A DNA stretch of 64,000 nt from Methanococcus voltae PS (GCF_024807035.1 NZ_JANUCQ010000004.1:82366-146365); one strand, 5' to 3'; positions 18,998 through 29,793 are shown, counted from the stretch's first letter. Numbers and translations: made by a program. The notes: generated from the sequence alone by a model not told the origin.

Positions 18998-20062
18998 ATG
19001 GACTCTAATAATTCAAACGATATATTAAAATTATATAAGAAGAAAAATTTACAAAAAATAATCCTTGGATTAATTTTGATAGTATTGTTAATAATCGTGA
19101 GCATTTACTCGATATGTACTGGAGAATATCAACTTTCAATTATGGATATAATAAATTCCATATTGGGAAACGGTAGTGTGGCTTCAGACCTAGTTATTTG
19201 GAATATCAGGATTCCTCGAGTTCTTGCAGCAATTGTCGCAGGGATAAGCCTTGCAGTTTCTGGTGCTGTTATGCAGTGCGTACTTAGAAACCCACTTGCT
19301 TCACCATTTACAATGGGTGTTTCACAGGGGGCAATGTTTGGTGCCTGTGTTGCAATTATGCTTTTAGGTGTAGGAAGTGCAGATAGTCACGGTTCAATTG
19401 TAGTGGATAACTTTCAAGCAGTTTCATTGTTTGCATTCCTTGGTTCATTAATTGGGGTTTTCGTAGTATTGGGGTTAACCAAGTTAAGAAGATTATCACC
19501 AGAATCTATGATTTTAGCAGGGGTTGCAATGAGCTCCTTATTCACTGCAGGTACAACATTATTACAATACTTTGCAGATGAAATGCAACTTGCAGCTATG
19601 GTATATTGGACCTTTGGGGATTTAGGTCGTGCAGGTTGGACTGAAATAATGGTTATGTTTGGTATTGCGATTATTTCGATGATTTACTTTATATATAAGC
19701 GATGGGACTACAATGCCCTCGAAAGTGGTGAAGAAACAGCTAAATCAGTAGGCGTTAACACAGAAAGAACAAGATTAGTAGGTATGATAATGGCGTCACT
19801 TGTAACGTCTGTTTGTGTTTCATTCCTGGGAATTATTGGGTTTATTGGTTTAATTTGTCCTCACTTGGTTAGAATTGTAGTAGGTGGAGATTATAGATAT
19901 TTAATACCACTTTCTGCCCTTGTAGGTGCAGTAATTGTTACCTTCTCAGATGTGATTTCTACAACAATTCTTTCACCGATAGTATTACCAGTAGGTATCC
20001 TAACTTCATTCTTAGGTGCTCCGATGTTCCTTTACTTATTAATGAGGATGTATAAGAAATAA
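18998..20062 (+). CDS. FecCD-type ABC transporter permease
   Basis: Membrane permease of the FecCD/BtuC class, 354 residues with about 9-10 hydrophobic segments. Diagnostic stretches are IRIPRVLAAIVAGISLAVSG, MQCVLRNPLASPFTMGVSQG, the ATPase-contacting segment around ESGEETAKSVGVNTER, and GFIGLICPHLVRIVVGGDYR. GGGGTATT precedes the ATG. With the binding protein just upstream and the ATPase at 14779 it completes one uptake system. The 19-bp tandem array lies between binding protein and permease. Confidence 0.9.
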   Translation: MDSNNSNDILKLYKKKNLQKIILGLILIVLLIIVSIYSICTGEYQLSIMDIINSILGNGSVASDLVIWNIRIPRVLAAIVAGISLAVSGAVMQCVLRNPLASPFTMGVSQGAMFGACVAIMLLGVGSADSHGSIVVDNFQAVSLFAFLGSLIGVFVVLGLTKLRRLSPESMILAGVAMSSLFTAGTTLLQYFADEMQLAAMVYWTFGDLGRAGWTEIMVMFGIAIISMIYFIYKRWDYNALESGEETAKSVGVNTERTRLVGMIMASLVTSVCVSFLGIIGFIGLICPHLVRIVVGGDYRYLIPLSALVGAVIVTFSDVISTTILSPIVLPVGILTSFLGAPMFLYLLMRMYKK

Positions 20063-20347
20063 AATAACAAAATTTATATTTTTATATTTTTAACTTTTTT
20101 ATTTCCTATTTTATTTTTTCTTTTATTTTTTCTTTTATTTTATTTTTAAATTTGATATTATCATTAATATTGGATTTAGTTTTATTCTAATATTCCATTC
20201 TTTAATGCAAAATACACAAATTATATAAACTTATTTTGTATAGATATACTTATATTTTAATAGTAGTATTTCAAAAAAATAGTTTTAATTTATAATATCA
20301 TATACTATCATTAATATCATATATTGATAAAATTTTATGGTGAATAA

Positions 20348-21799
20348 ATGAGTAAAGAAACACAAAAAGTCAAAAAACAGGACAAGGACATATCACTAAA
20401 TGACATGGATAGCTTGGAATTCTCCGAATGGTATGGCGAAATCTTAGAAACTGCTAAAATATACGATTTAAGGTACCCTATTAAAGGTTGCGGAGTATAT
20501 TTGCCATACGGATTTAAAATAAGAAGATATTCATTTGAAATACTTAGAGATTTGTTGGATTCTACAAATCACGACGAAACACTATTTCCTATGTTAATAC
20601 CTGAAACTTTACTTGCAAAAGAAGGCGAACACATTAAAGGATTTGAAGACGAAGTATTTTGGGTAACACACGGCGGTAAAAACGAATTAGATGTTAGATT
20701 AGCTTTAAGACCTACCTCAGAAACAGCTATTTACCATATGATGAAACAATGGCTTAAAGTTCACACTGATTTACCATTTAAATTATACCAAACCGTTAAC
20801 ACGTTTAGATACGAAACAAAGCACACGAGACCTTTGATAAGACTTAGAGAAATTATGACCTTTAACGAGGCGCACACAGCTCATAGTACCAAAGAAGAAT
20901 GTGAAGCTCAGGTTAAAGAAGGAATGTACGTATACAGTAGTTTCTTTGAATCTCTCGCAATCCCTGTTTTAATTTCAAAAAGACCAGAATGGGACAAATT
21001 CCCAGGTGCTGAATACACGACCGCTTACGATACAATATATCCAGACGGAAAAACCATGCAAATCGGTACAGTGCACAATTTAGGTCAACATTTTGCTAAA
21101 ACCTTTGACTTAGAGTTTGAAACTGCAGAAGGCGAAAAAGACTACGTTTACCAAAGTTGCTACGGTATTTCCGATAGAGTTATTGCTTCAATTATTGCAA
21201 TTCACGGCGATAAAAACGGACTCGTAATTCCTCCAAAAGTTGCCCCAATTCAAATTGCAATGGTTCCTTTATTATTCAAAGGCAAAGAAGAAATAGTTCT
21301 TGAGAAATCTAATGAATTATATGATAAATTGAAAAAGTTCGCAAGAATTGAGTTGGATACAAGAGATATTAGACCAGGACGTAAATTTAATGATTGGGAG
21401 TTAAAAGGTGTTCCATTAAGAATCGAATTAGGTCCAAGAGATTTAGAAAATGACAAAGTAATGATATTCAGAAGGGATACAAACGAAAAATTCGACGTAG
21501 CCATTGCGGACTTAACCGCCGAATATCTTGTTGATTTAATGGAAACAGTTACTTCAGATATGGCCAAAAAAGCTTACGACGCATTCTTAGGACATATTGA
21601 AATATTGAATATCGAAGGTATTGATAACGAATCATTAGTTGAAACCATAAAAGAAGCTTTAAACAATAGAAAAGTTGTATTAATTCCATTCGATGAAAAA
21701 TTGTACAATGAAGAATTTGAAGAGCAAATTGGTGCTTCGATACTCGGAGAATGCGAATTTGAAGGAACAAAATATATTTCAATTGCGAAAACATACTAA
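20348..21799 (+). CDS. proS: Prolyl-tRNA synthetase
   Basis: Charges tRNA-Pro; class II synthetase of the archaeal/eukaryote-like type. It is 483 residues, slightly long because of a polar N-terminal extension. Motif 2 is visible as [18 protein letters not shown], with [12 protein letters not shown] before it. The anticodon-binding domain follows at about 285-390 ([41 protein letters not shown]). The C-terminal domain lacks an obvious zinc site. GGTGAATAA precedes the ATG. It is a single-gene unit between the permease and psmB. Confidence 0.95.
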   Translation: MSKETQKVKKQDKDISLNDMDSLEFSEWYGEILETAKIYDLRYPIKGCGVYLPYGFKIRRYSFEILRDLLDSTNHDETLFPMLIPETLLAKEGEHIKGFEDEVFWVTHGGKNELDVRLALRPTSETAIYHMMKQWLKVHTDLPFKLYQTVNTFRYETKHTRPLIRLREIMTFNEAHTAHSTKEECEAQVKEGMYVYSSFFESLAIPVLISKRPEWDKFPGAEYTTAYDTIYPDGKTMQIGTVHNLGQHFAKTFDLEFETAEGEKDYVYQSCYGISDRVIASIIAIHGDKNGLVIPPKVAPIQIAMVPLLFKGKEEIVLEKSNELYDKLKKFARIELDTRDIRPGRKFNDWELKGVPLRIELGPRDLENDKVMIFRRDTNEKFDVAIADLTAEYLVDLMETVTSDMAKKAYDAFLGHIEILNIEGIDNESLVETIKEALNNRKVVLIPFDEKLYNEEFEEQIGASILGECEFEGTKYISIAKTY

Positions 21800-22059
21800 A
21801 AACATATTAATATGTTAAAGATAATTTATTAATTATTCTGTAACATATAATTCTCTTTAATTTTAAATCAAAAGTAATATATTAGTTTAAAAATATAGAT
21901 TATTACATAATACAAAATTATAATACAAAATTATAATACAAAATTAATAGTAAAATAAAATAAAATAAAACTTATAAAAAATTATTTGAATTTTATAATA
22001 GCTCAAAATATTCGAAATATTTAAAAAAATTATTTAAAAAGACAGCGGGTGATTTTACA

Positions 22060-22707
22060 ATGTCTGAAGAATACAAATATATGAAAGGTACTACAACAGT
22101 AGGTATTGCTTGTACTGACGGCGTAGTGTTGGCAACAGATAAAAGAGCGACAATGGGAAACCTTATTGCAGATAAAGAAGCTAAAAAATTGTACCCTATC
22201 GATGAGTATATTGCAATGACAATTGCAGGTAGCGTTGGAGATGCTCAGTCACTTGTAAGAATTATATCCGCAGAAACAAAAATCTACAAAATGAGAACTG
22301 GTAACAATATGTCACCTTTGGCTTGTACAACCTTAATGAGTAATGTTTTACACGGTAACAGACATTTCCCATTAATGAACCAGCTTATAGTTGGCGGTTA
22401 CGATGTTTGTAACGACGAACCTCAATTATACTCACTTGATGCAGTGGGTGGAATTAATGAAGAAACAACCTTTACGTCAACTGGTTCAGGTTCGCCTACC
22501 GCTTACGGTGTTTTAGAATCAGAATACACTTCTAAAATAAAAACAGCGGGTGCTTTAAAATTAGCTGTAAGGGCTATATCATCAGCTATGAAAAGAGACG
22601 CTTATTCAGGAAATGGAATTTCACTTGCTAAAATCGATAAAAATGGCGTAAAACTCTATTCTGAAAAAGAAATTGAAACTATTTTGAAAAAAACAGAAAA
22701 GAAATAA
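22060..22707 (+). CDS. psmB: Proteasome beta subunit
   Basis: Catalytic subunit of the archaeal 20S proteasome. A short propeptide (residues 1-10) ends in Gly10, and autocleavage would expose the nucleophile Thr11 in [20 protein letters not shown]. The conserved Asp in [12 protein letters not shown] and the Lys in the same strand of the active site are present. Further family segments are [12 protein letters not shown] and [15 protein letters not shown]. The length of 215 residues is normal. GGGTGATTTTACA precedes the ATG. There is no psmA nearby. Confidence 0.95.
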   Translation: MSEEYKYMKGTTTVGIACTDGVVLATDKRATMGNLIADKEAKKLYPIDEYIAMTIAGSVGDAQSLVRIISAETKIYKMRTGNNMSPLACTTLMSNVLHGNRHFPLMNQLIVGGYDVCNDEPQLYSLDAVGGINEETTFTSTGSGSPTAYGVLESEYTSKIKTAGALKLAVRAISSAMKRDAYSGNGISLAKIDKNGVKLYSEKEIETILKKTEKK

Positions 22708-22835
22708 GTGAAATAAGTGAAATAATTAACTAATTAAATAATTAACTAATTAACTAATTAAATAAAATAATTAAATTTACTTTTTTAATTTTATTTTTCT
22801 CTTTATTTTATTCTAATTTATTTTTAATTTTAAGA

Positions 22836-23891
22836 TTATCTACTCATTTTTTCACAAATTTTTTGGAACATTAACTCAGTTGGGTCTTCTAAATCAGCCA
22901 CCTTATTTTTAACACCGATATTGGTTATTGCATAATCTATAATCTCACTTAAATCGGTTGTATGAACCATATAACCCTTTTCAGTTAAATATTCGTCTAC
23001 CCCAAGCAAAGTTTCCGGATAACATGAAATTGTAGGAATGCCCATTACTGCAGCCTCTCTATTCATTGTACCGCCTGCACCTATCATCATATTTGAAAAA
23101 TGCAATAACGAAAGTGCGTCTATGGTCTTGGGGATAATAATATTGTCATATTTTGAGTAAATTTCCCTTTGTTTCCTAGTTCTTGGAAATACAACAAGAT
23201 TACAACCTATTTTGTCAAGTAATTCTTCAATGATTTTTGGTAATAAGTCTGTTTTTCCAGTACAGTATGAAGAATTAGGGCAAGAACGTAACACAATGGT
23301 TGGTAATTCTGTATCAATACCTAATTCATATAATATGGCATTATCAATTGGATATTTGTCACTTTTTGACCTAGAATTTATGTTTGCAACTTCACAGGTG
23401 CCCTCAAATGATAAAATACTGTTTATATCAAAATAAGATATATTTTTATTTTTTTGGATAACATCTAATTTATTTTTCGTACCTATCGGACATATTAGTT
23501 CGTCTACGAGAGGTAACGTCAATTTATTTTGAGCTACAGCTGTTTCATTGTCTAAAACGAATATTGAAGGTATATTTAAACCAAAAGAAACCCTTGGAAG
23601 CTCCACAGAGTGTTTAGCTACAGCTACCTTGGGTACATTTTCTTTCCTAGAAATAAATTTTGTAAGCTCCATTATCCGGTTTGTAGAATTTACGAGCTTT
23701 CCACTTAAAGTACTTGAGTGTTCCCCAAAAGAAACGTACTCATAGCCGTAAATATTTATTAAATCCTCTAAACTTTGAAATTTACGAGCCGTTAATATAT
23801 ATTCGAGTCCTTCTTTCTCTAACTTTTCTATTAACCTTGAAAAGTAATGTATATGAGGGGAATTTGTTAAATCAATCCATACGTCAGTAGT
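22836..23891 (-). CDS. DUF354 protein, glycosyltransferase B-like fold
   Basis: Conserved archaeal protein of the DUF354 family, related to the fold of UDP-GlcNAc 2-epimerase and GT-B enzymes; activity not established. Recognisable blocks are DVWIDLTNSPHIHYFSRLI at the N-terminus, NIPSIFVLDNETAVAQNKLT near the middle, and MIGAGGTMNREAAVMGIPTI near residue 285, which corresponds to the nucleotide-sugar-binding region. The start at 23891 is preferred because GGTGATTTA directly precedes it; an ATG 33 nt upstream has no site. Its 3' end faces psmB. Confidence 0.8.
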   Translation of the reverse strand, partial: TTDVWIDLTNSPHIHYFSRLIEKLEKEGLEYILTARKFQSLEDLINIYGYEYVSFGEHSSTLSGKLVNSTNRIMELTKFISRKENVPKVAVAKHSVELPRVSFGLNIPSIFVLDNETAVAQNKLTLPLVDELICPIGTKNKLDVIQKNKNISYFDINSILSFEGTCEVANINSRSKSDKYPIDNAILYELGIDTELPTIVLRSCPNSSYCTGKTDLLPKIIEELLDKIGCNLVVFPRTRKQREIYSKYDNIIIPKTIDALSLLHFSNMMIGAGGTMNREAAVMGIPTISCYPETLLGVDEYLTEKGYMVHTTDLSEIIDYAITNIGVKNKVADLEDPTELMFQKICEKMSR

Positions 23892-24242
23892 CATTAAATC
23901 ACCGATACTACATATAATAAACATTAAATCTAATATAATATGAAATTTACTAATTTAAAAATAATATATCCTAAACCCTAAAAATCAGAATAAAATTTAC
24001 AAATCTGTAATTTACAATTTTTAATTTACAATTTTAAGTTATAAGTATTATTCTATGTTTAAGTCTATGATTATGCACAATCCTCGATTTTAAATATTAA
24101 AATACTTTAACACGTTTTTAAAATATATTTTTAATAAAATAAATAGTATTGTTTATATATAATTATTTTCATTTAATACATATATATTAAAAAAATAAAA
24201 ATAGTATTAATAATAATATTAATTTTAGTTTTACGTGAAAAA
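23892..24242. other. 351-bp divergent promoter region
   Basis: It lies between the DUF354 gene and the marker 12 gene. Two perfect tandem copies of the 14-mer TAATTTACAATTTT stand at 24008-24035. The rest is AT-rich, without an ORF or clear operator. Confidence 0.5.
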
Positions 24243-25256
24243 ATGGCATTTGTAGGAATAGACCACGGCACATCTGGCGTAACAACCTGTATCGAATATA
24301 ATAACGGAGAAAAGAAATTTTTTAAGTTAAAGAGAACCGAACTTAAATCAAAATCAAAATCATACATAGAAGAATTAAAAAAGTATGTGGATTTAAATGA
24401 AATTAAATTAATGGGCGTTTGTTATTCAATGGGGGATGGAATAAATAAAATAACTGACATACAAAAAGTTTCAAACCGAGGGGTTTTAAATCTTGAAGGA
24501 ATCGGCGAAAAAGTGGGCGGGGGAACTATCGTATACGATGAAATAAAAGATTCTGGAATACCTGCGGTTTTAATACCGGGATTACATAAAAACGTTGCTT
24601 CAATGGATAAAAGGTTCAATGCGCTCTACTCGCATATTGCTTCACCGGAAAAAATATCTATTGCCTACAATGCTTTTAAAACATTTGGTTACAATGACTT
24701 CGTACTTTCAGATATTTCATCAAATACTGTGACTTTGTTAATAAAAGATGGTATGATATTTGGGGGCTTTGATGCTTGTGTCGGTGCTTCAGGTATTTTG
24801 CATGGTCCTTTGGACTTAGAATTAATTAGGGAAATTGACTTAGGTAAAATTGACGCTAATAGTGCTTTTTCTAAGGCTGGAGTCGTTAAAATTGCTAATT
24901 TATATGAAGGTGTCGAAGATACCAAAAAAGCCATAATGGGAAAATACAATAGCGACGAAAATTGTAAATTGGCACTTGATAGCCTAGTTTTAAGTGTTTG
25001 TATGGAGATAAATTCTTTAATGTTTTTAAATTCCTCGAATAAAGTTGTTTTAGCTGGTTCAATTGGAACTTGGAAAGATGAAAAAGAAAATATCGACGTA
25101 TCAAATATGATAGATGAAATGTTAAATAAAAATAAAATTGATATTTCAGTATTAGATGGCGAAAGTGCCGCAGAAGGCAGTGTTTTAATTGCAAAAGATA
25201 TATACAATGGCGTAAAAGATATTTTAGGCATAGAAATTGATTATTCAATAAATTGA
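24243..25256 (+). CDS. Methanogenesis marker protein 12
   Basis: Cytoplasmic ASKHA-superfamily protein of the methanogenesis marker 12 family, 337 residues, role not established. The first phosphate loop is FVGIDHGTSGVTTCIEY (residues 3-19). Later blocks are SMGDGINKI near 62, GGGTIVYDEI near 94, ACVGASGILHGPLDLELI near 178 and VVLAGSIGTW near 270, which would be the adenosine motif. The site before the ATG is only GTGA, 5 nt away. It is a lone plus-strand gene. The other marker protein of this window (14, at 2487) also has an ASKHA-like appearance. Confidence 0.85.
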   Translation: MAFVGIDHGTSGVTTCIEYNNGEKKFFKLKRTELKSKSKSYIEELKKYVDLNEIKLMGVCYSMGDGINKITDIQKVSNRGVLNLEGIGEKVGGGTIVYDEIKDSGIPAVLIPGLHKNVASMDKRFNALYSHIASPEKISIAYNAFKTFGYNDFVLSDISSNTVTLLIKDGMIFGGFDACVGASGILHGPLDLELIREIDLGKIDANSAFSKAGVVKIANLYEGVEDTKKAIMGKYNSDENCKLALDSLVLSVCMEINSLMFLNSSNKVVLAGSIGTWKDEKENIDVSNMIDEMLNKNKIDISVLDGESAAEGSVLIAKDIYNGVKDILGIEIDYSIN

Positions 25257-25397
25257 TTTAATTGATTTAATTGATTTAAAACATATTATTTTTAATTTTA
25301 TCAGATATTTTAATATCATTTTAAAAATAAAATTTAAAAAGAGAAAAAAGAAATATCTATTTTTTATTATATTATTCTATTTTTTATTTACTTTTTA

Positions 25398-28300
25398 TTA
25401 GTATGTTACTTTATATGTGTCACCATATCTTTCGACCAATAAAGGAAGGCTTGGTTCTTCTTCCATTTGTCTAAAGTATTCTATGGCTACCCTAGTACCG
25501 GTTCTATCAGAACCTGCAATATAGTACACAGTATGGTTATTTATCTTTTGAATTTGAATATATCCTTTCCCAATTCCGGGGTATTCGTTAGTTATTCGCT
25601 CTGCGAATCTATTTTGGTATGTTTTGGCATATAAATTAACTACGGGACCGCCCACAATTACCATATCGGAATTAACCGTTATATTTGATATACTCATACC
25701 TTGAGTTCGGCAAACATTCGTAGTTAAATACTTACCATAGCCTACATCGATTTCAGAACCTGCAACCACTACAGAGTTGGTCATAAAAGACGTTATCATC
25801 TTTGAAAGTTGTAATTGAGGGTCTGAAATTTCGTCTACAATGCCCGAACCTCTACTACTGCCCGAACCATAAGAGTTTGGTTGCGTGGTGTCAATTATTA
25901 TCGATTCCAATACCTTTTTGAATATTACATCGATTTCAGGGTCTTTTACAACCGTTATTTCTACGATAGTGTCGTCAACTATTGTATACCATCCTATGGT
26001 ACTTCCTACATCGTTTAATTTTAACTCATATTTGGTACCATTTTGTGTTGCATAAATACCTTTGATTTCTAAATCACCCTTTGGTATTTGCAATATTAGA
26101 AATCCTTTTTCGGTAGTGTTATTTGCAATTATTTTGAGTTTTGATTGTAATTCATTATCTTCTTTTTTGGTTTCTGAAGATATATTTGATATATTAAATC
26201 CTGCATTCAATATAATTTTAATATTATTTTCTAAATTTTTTGTAACGTTCTCCATTTGAGATTCATTGGTAACATTCGAATAGTTCATATTCGATGCAAC
26301 TTCTGCGACATTGCTCATATTTAACAATGTTTCATTTGTAATTGGTATCGAAACATTTGCCACATTTGGAATTATCAATGTTCTATTCTTTTTACTATTA
26401 TCATTAGCATTTTTAATCTTAAATTTTATCTTTGTAGTTTTATAATTAGTATGATTTTCTGTTTCAATATCTTCGCTTTCGTTTTCAATTTCGTCCCAAA
26501 CTTCACTACTTAAATTAATATTTCCAAGTTTTTCCGTTGTTGTAGTATTTATCACATTAAAAGTTAGTTTATCATATCCTTTGTTGGTGCATATATCCAA
26601 AACTTCGAATGAAACTTTATAACTACCTACTGGTTTAGTTGATGTAAAAGTTATCCAGTGTATTAATCCATTTCTATTTGTAATATTCCAAGTCTCATAA
26701 CCTTCTACAGTCACCTTTAAGGACTGGTTATTCACTTCTATATTATCACTTACCTTGCAAGTTAGATTTATGACTGTATTAGTGGTATTTATACCGTTTG
26801 GCGATATTTTTCCGTCAATTACCGGTGGTTCGGTATCAATCAATACTGTATTAAACTTATCAATTGTAAAAGATAGTGGTTTATCTTTTGCGTGGCTAGT
26901 TATTGTAATATTACTTATTCTCATCCTTTTTTGTTGTACTAATGTATTATTTTGTAATATTACTACCATATGGTCTTCAATTTCTTCTTCAGTCATGCCA
27001 TACAATATTTCATCTACATTATAAAATTCAATATTTGCAGATTTATTTTCAAACTTATTTTCAAATCCTGAAGTTTTTAATAATGTCATATTCTGATTTT
27101 CAATTTTTATTAATTCATTGATGTTCTTTAATTGATTTTTGAACTCTGAGGTTATATTAATTGAATCCGTAATTGTTAATTTTCCATATTCATTTTTGAA
27201 GTATAAGTTACTGAAATTTTGGTAATTATCTTTATTTACTTCATCTAAATTATTTTCGTAACCTTTTTCTTCACAAATTTCGGAAATAGTTGTAAATTCG
27301 TAATTTACTTTATCAGTAATTCTTATAAGAGAATTCATATTTTTTGAAAGATAATAAGGTAGTATTTCAACATTTCCGTTTATTTTATCAATTATTTCAG
27401 GGTAATTAATTGTTCCCCAATAGCAATGCGTTGCATTTAGCATAAAATTGTTATTAGGTACACCGTTTACAGTTACTCTTGTGAAATCCTCCATATTATT
27501 TTCTGTAAATGTTATGTTGCTTGTAATATTATATACTGGTGAAACTCCCCCGTGGTAATTTTCTTTCAAATCTATTTGGATATCATCCCAATTATTATTT
27601 TTAAAGATATTATTTTGAATTAATACATCTTTTATAAAAGGGCCGGCATATATTCCAAATTGTTTGTTATTGTAAATATTGTTGTTATATATCGATACAT
27701 TTTTCATTGGTAATACATTATTCTTTGTTTTTTCGCTACCTATTCTTATGAGTGCAATACCATTTCCGTATTTGTAATTTGAACCTTGCGTATCGTCTCC
27801 TTCGTTACCATTATCGTGTATATCATTATTTCTTATTATTATATTTTTAATGGCTCCTGCGATTTCAATTCCTGAACGTCTGCTTCCATATATATCATTA
27901 TATTCGATTACAGTACCATACAAATCACCTGCAGGGTCTCCTAAATAATCCCCCCATATGAAAATGTTGTTACCATTTCCACCAGAGCCAAATATTTTAT
28001 TTCTTGAGAAGGTACTATTTGTTATCGAATTATTACCATAGTGTGGAACTATGTATAACCCCATTCTACCTTTATTTTCAGGGTCATCTAGGTTAGTATT
28101 AGGTCCTATGATGTTATTTTGAATAGTTATGTTGTTAATATTGGTACTATCTGCTATAACACGCAATAATTGCCTATTACTAGTTTCAGTGTATAAGTTA
28201 TCTAGTATAAAACCTTTAAATACTACATCATCAGTATTGGCTATATCAACCGTTATACCATCAGCACCGGGATTTGTTGACCGGATAACACTTTCAATTG

Positions 28301-28688
28301 TCGTATTCCAGTTGTAATTTTCAGGCACAGTATAATCATTATCTTTTTGTATGTCGTGTGTAGCACCTAAAATTGTTAAAGGCTTGTTAATTGTTATATC
28401 TCCATTGTATAAACCAGGTGCTACATAAATTGTATTATAATTATGTGCGACGTTTATTGCATCCCTTAATGGATTTGCCGAAATTGTTGTATTTATAATA
28501 CTATCGTGTTCGTCTATCCATGAGTAAGTTGAGTCTGTTACATTTAAAACGTCTGAATAAACAGGCGCAGGCGCAGGATTTGGATTATAATTTGGGTCTA
28601 CAGCCATACATACGTTGAGTACACATAGTAAACATAAAACATATGTCATAATCCTTAAATTTCCCCCTAAAAAATTATTCTTTTTCAT
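25398..28688 (-). CDS. Large secreted surface protein with beta-helix repeats and S-layer-like C-terminal domain
   Basis: Predicted extracellular protein of 1,096 residues, the largest in the window. A signal peptide (1-27, ending VLNVCMAV) and a Pro/Asn linker lead into a right-handed parallel beta-helix (about 45-440), shown by repeated N-N-x-I-x-x-N ladders such as IRNNDIHDN and IYNNNIYNN. An Ig-like segment follows (about 635-740), then an Asn/Ser/Thr-rich region dense in N-glycosylation sequons. The last 120 residues (VVVAGSEIDVGYGKYLTT, VIVGGPVVNLYAKTY, YYIAGSDRTGTRVAIEY) resemble a C-terminal domain of methanogen S-layer proteins. Start 28688 is preferred because GGGGGAAATT precedes it. 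A role in surface attachment or glycan binding is inferred. Confidence 0.75.
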   Translation of the reverse strand: MKKNNFLGGNLRIMTYVLCLLCVLNVCMAVDPNYNPNPAPAPVYSDVLNVTDSTYSWIDEHDSIINTTISANPLRDAINVAHNYNTIYVAPGLYNGDITINKPLTILGATHDIQKDNDYTVPENYNWNTTIESVIRSTNPGADGITVDIANTDDVVFKGFILDNLYTETSNRQLLRVIADSTNINNITIQNNIIGPNTNLDDPENKGRMGLYIVPHYGNNSITNSTFSRNKIFGSGGNGNNIFIWGDYLGDPAGDLYGTVIEYNDIYGSRRSGIEIAGAIKNIIIRNNDIHDNGNEGDDTQGSNYKYGNGIALIRIGSEKTKNNVLPMKNVSIYNNNIYNNKQFGIYAGPFIKDVLIQNNIFKNNNWDDIQIDLKENYHGGVSPVYNITSNITFTENNMEDFTRVTVNGVPNNNFMLNATHCYWGTINYPEIIDKINGNVEILPYYLSKNMNSLIRITDKVNYEFTTISEICEEKGYENNLDEVNKDNYQNFSNLYFKNEYGKLTITDSINITSEFKNQLKNINELIKIENQNMTLLKTSGFENKFENKSANIEFYNVDEILYGMTEEEIEDHMVVILQNNTLVQQKRMRISNITITSHAKDKPLSFTIDKFNTVLIDTEPPVIDGKISPNGINTTNTVINLTCKVSDNIEVNNQSLKVTVEGYETWNITNRNGLIHWITFTSTKPVGSYKVSFEVLDICTNKGYDKLTFNVINTTTTEKLGNINLSSEVWDEIENESEDIETENHTNYKTTKIKFKIKNANDNSKKNRTLIIPNVANVSIPITNETLLNMSNVAEVASNMNYSNVTNESQMENVTKNLENNIKIILNAGFNISNISSETKKEDNELQSKLKIIANNTTEKGFLILQIPKGDLEIKGIYATQNGTKYELKLNDVGSTIGWYTIVDDTIVEITVVKDPEIDVIFKKVLESIIIDTTQPNSYGSGSSRGSGIVDEISDPQLQLSKMITSFMTNSVVVAGSEIDVGYGKYLTTNVCRTQGMSISNITVNSDMVIVGGPVVNLYAKTYQNRFAERITNEYPGIGKGYIQIQKINNHTVYYIAGSDRTGTRVAIEYFRQMEEEPSLPLLVERYGDTYKVTY

Positions 28689-29058
28689 AATTTCCCCCAT
28701 GTATTATATATTAAATAGTTAAATACAGATAAAAATTAGCAGTTGAAATAATTAATATAAATATTAAATATAGATGTGTAACTTCAAAATTGATAGTCAA
28801 TGATTGTCATTTTTAATTGATTGATATGATTGATATGATTGATAAATACTATATGTCATTAAATATTATTTTTTTAATTAAATATAAACATGATGTATTC
28901 AACTATATCAATATATTAAAAACTAAGATTATTAAAAAATAAAATAAAAATAAAATAAAATAAAATAAAATAAAAAATATGGATAAGATAGATAACTAGA
29001 TAGATAACTATGTATTAAATTAATCAATAATTAAGAAAATCTTTAATTTGGTGATATT
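28689..29058. other. 370-bp divergent promoter region
   Basis: It separates the surface-protein gene and the EamA-like gene. Simple repeats occur (TTGATATGA-type near 28818-28845 and AAAAT-type near 28938-28976). No ORF with a ribosome binding site or strong operator was seen. Confidence 0.45.
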
Positions 29059-29493
29059 ATGTATTATACTTCAATAGTTATTGTTATACTTTCAAATATA
29101 TTTTACCACATATTTCAAAAATCAATTTCTCAGGAAGTTAATCCATTTATTTCATTGTTTGTAACTTATTTAATGTCCCTATTTGCATGTATTGTCATAA
29201 TGCTATTTCAATGCCATACTGGGGAATTAAACTTTTCAAATCTATTAACTAACTTTAAGGGGCTAAATTGGGCTTCTTATGGGCTAGGATTTGTAATAGT
29301 AGGTTTAGAATTGGGCTTTTTATTAGCTTATCGAGCAGGTTGGAATATTAGCATTGCTGCATTAACCACATATATTATAGTTGCTTTGTTGCTATTGCCT
29401 ATCGGCGTATTCATCTACAACGAAGGTATATCATCCCTTAAAATAATGGGGATTTTATTATGTTTATCGGGTCTTTTTTTGATTAACAAGTAA
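29059..29493 (+). CDS. Half-size EamA/DMT-superfamily membrane protein
   Basis: Integral membrane protein of 144 residues with about five hydrophobic segments, the size of one EamA repeat. The C-terminal part (ALTTYIIVALLLLPIGVFIY, then IMGILLCLSGLFLI) is the typical end of an EamA unit. Classical DMT carriers have two such repeats, so this one would have to dimerise. Substrate unknown. GGTGATATT precedes the ATG. The next gene is the acetate permease 300 nt downstream. Confidence 0.7.
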   Translation: MYYTSIVIVILSNIFYHIFQKSISQEVNPFISLFVTYLMSLFACIVIMLFQCHTGELNFSNLLTNFKGLNWASYGLGFVIVGLELGFLLAYRAGWNISIAALTTYIIVALLLLPIGVFIYNEGISSLKIMGILLCLSGLFLINK

Positions 29494-29730
29494 TCATAAG
29501 GGCGTATTATTAAAATTATTAAAGTATTACACGAATAAATGTATTTCAAAAATACCCCATAATCTATTTTTTTATGACAATATCTATTAAAAATTAAAAT
29601 AAAGCGTATATTGGCTTTTTTTTATTAATTAATATTTTATATATTATCTATAAATTCGACGATAAACGTGACATACTATGTTAGTTATCGAAAAATATAT
29701 AAATAAAAAAAATTATCTTTTTTTCTGTAA

Positions 29731-29760
29731 ATATTTATCATTATTATTAATGATAAATAT
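29731..29760. promoter_or_regulatory. Perfect 13-bp-arm palindrome before the acetate permease gene
   Basis: Arms ATATTTATCATTA (29731-29743) and TAATGATAAATAT (29748-29760) flank TTAT. A TATA-like AATATATAAATA (about 29693-29704) would place transcription start near 29725-29731, so the palindrome overlaps or directly follows it. That is a good position for a repressor site or a 5' leader hairpin. It ends 33 nt before the start codon. Confidence 0.55.
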
Positions 29761-29793
29761 CGTTTATATCCCTTAAAATATGGAGGTAAGAAT

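Noticed and set aside
24689..25248. Long minus-strand ORFs opposite the marker 12 gene
   Set aside because: They mirror a conserved coding sequence on the plus strand, have no ribosome binding site and show no family pattern.
25398..28688. Mobile or phage-derived gene because of the large size and repeats
   Set aside because: No integrase, transposase or terminal repeats flank it, and the domains are those of methanogen surface proteins.
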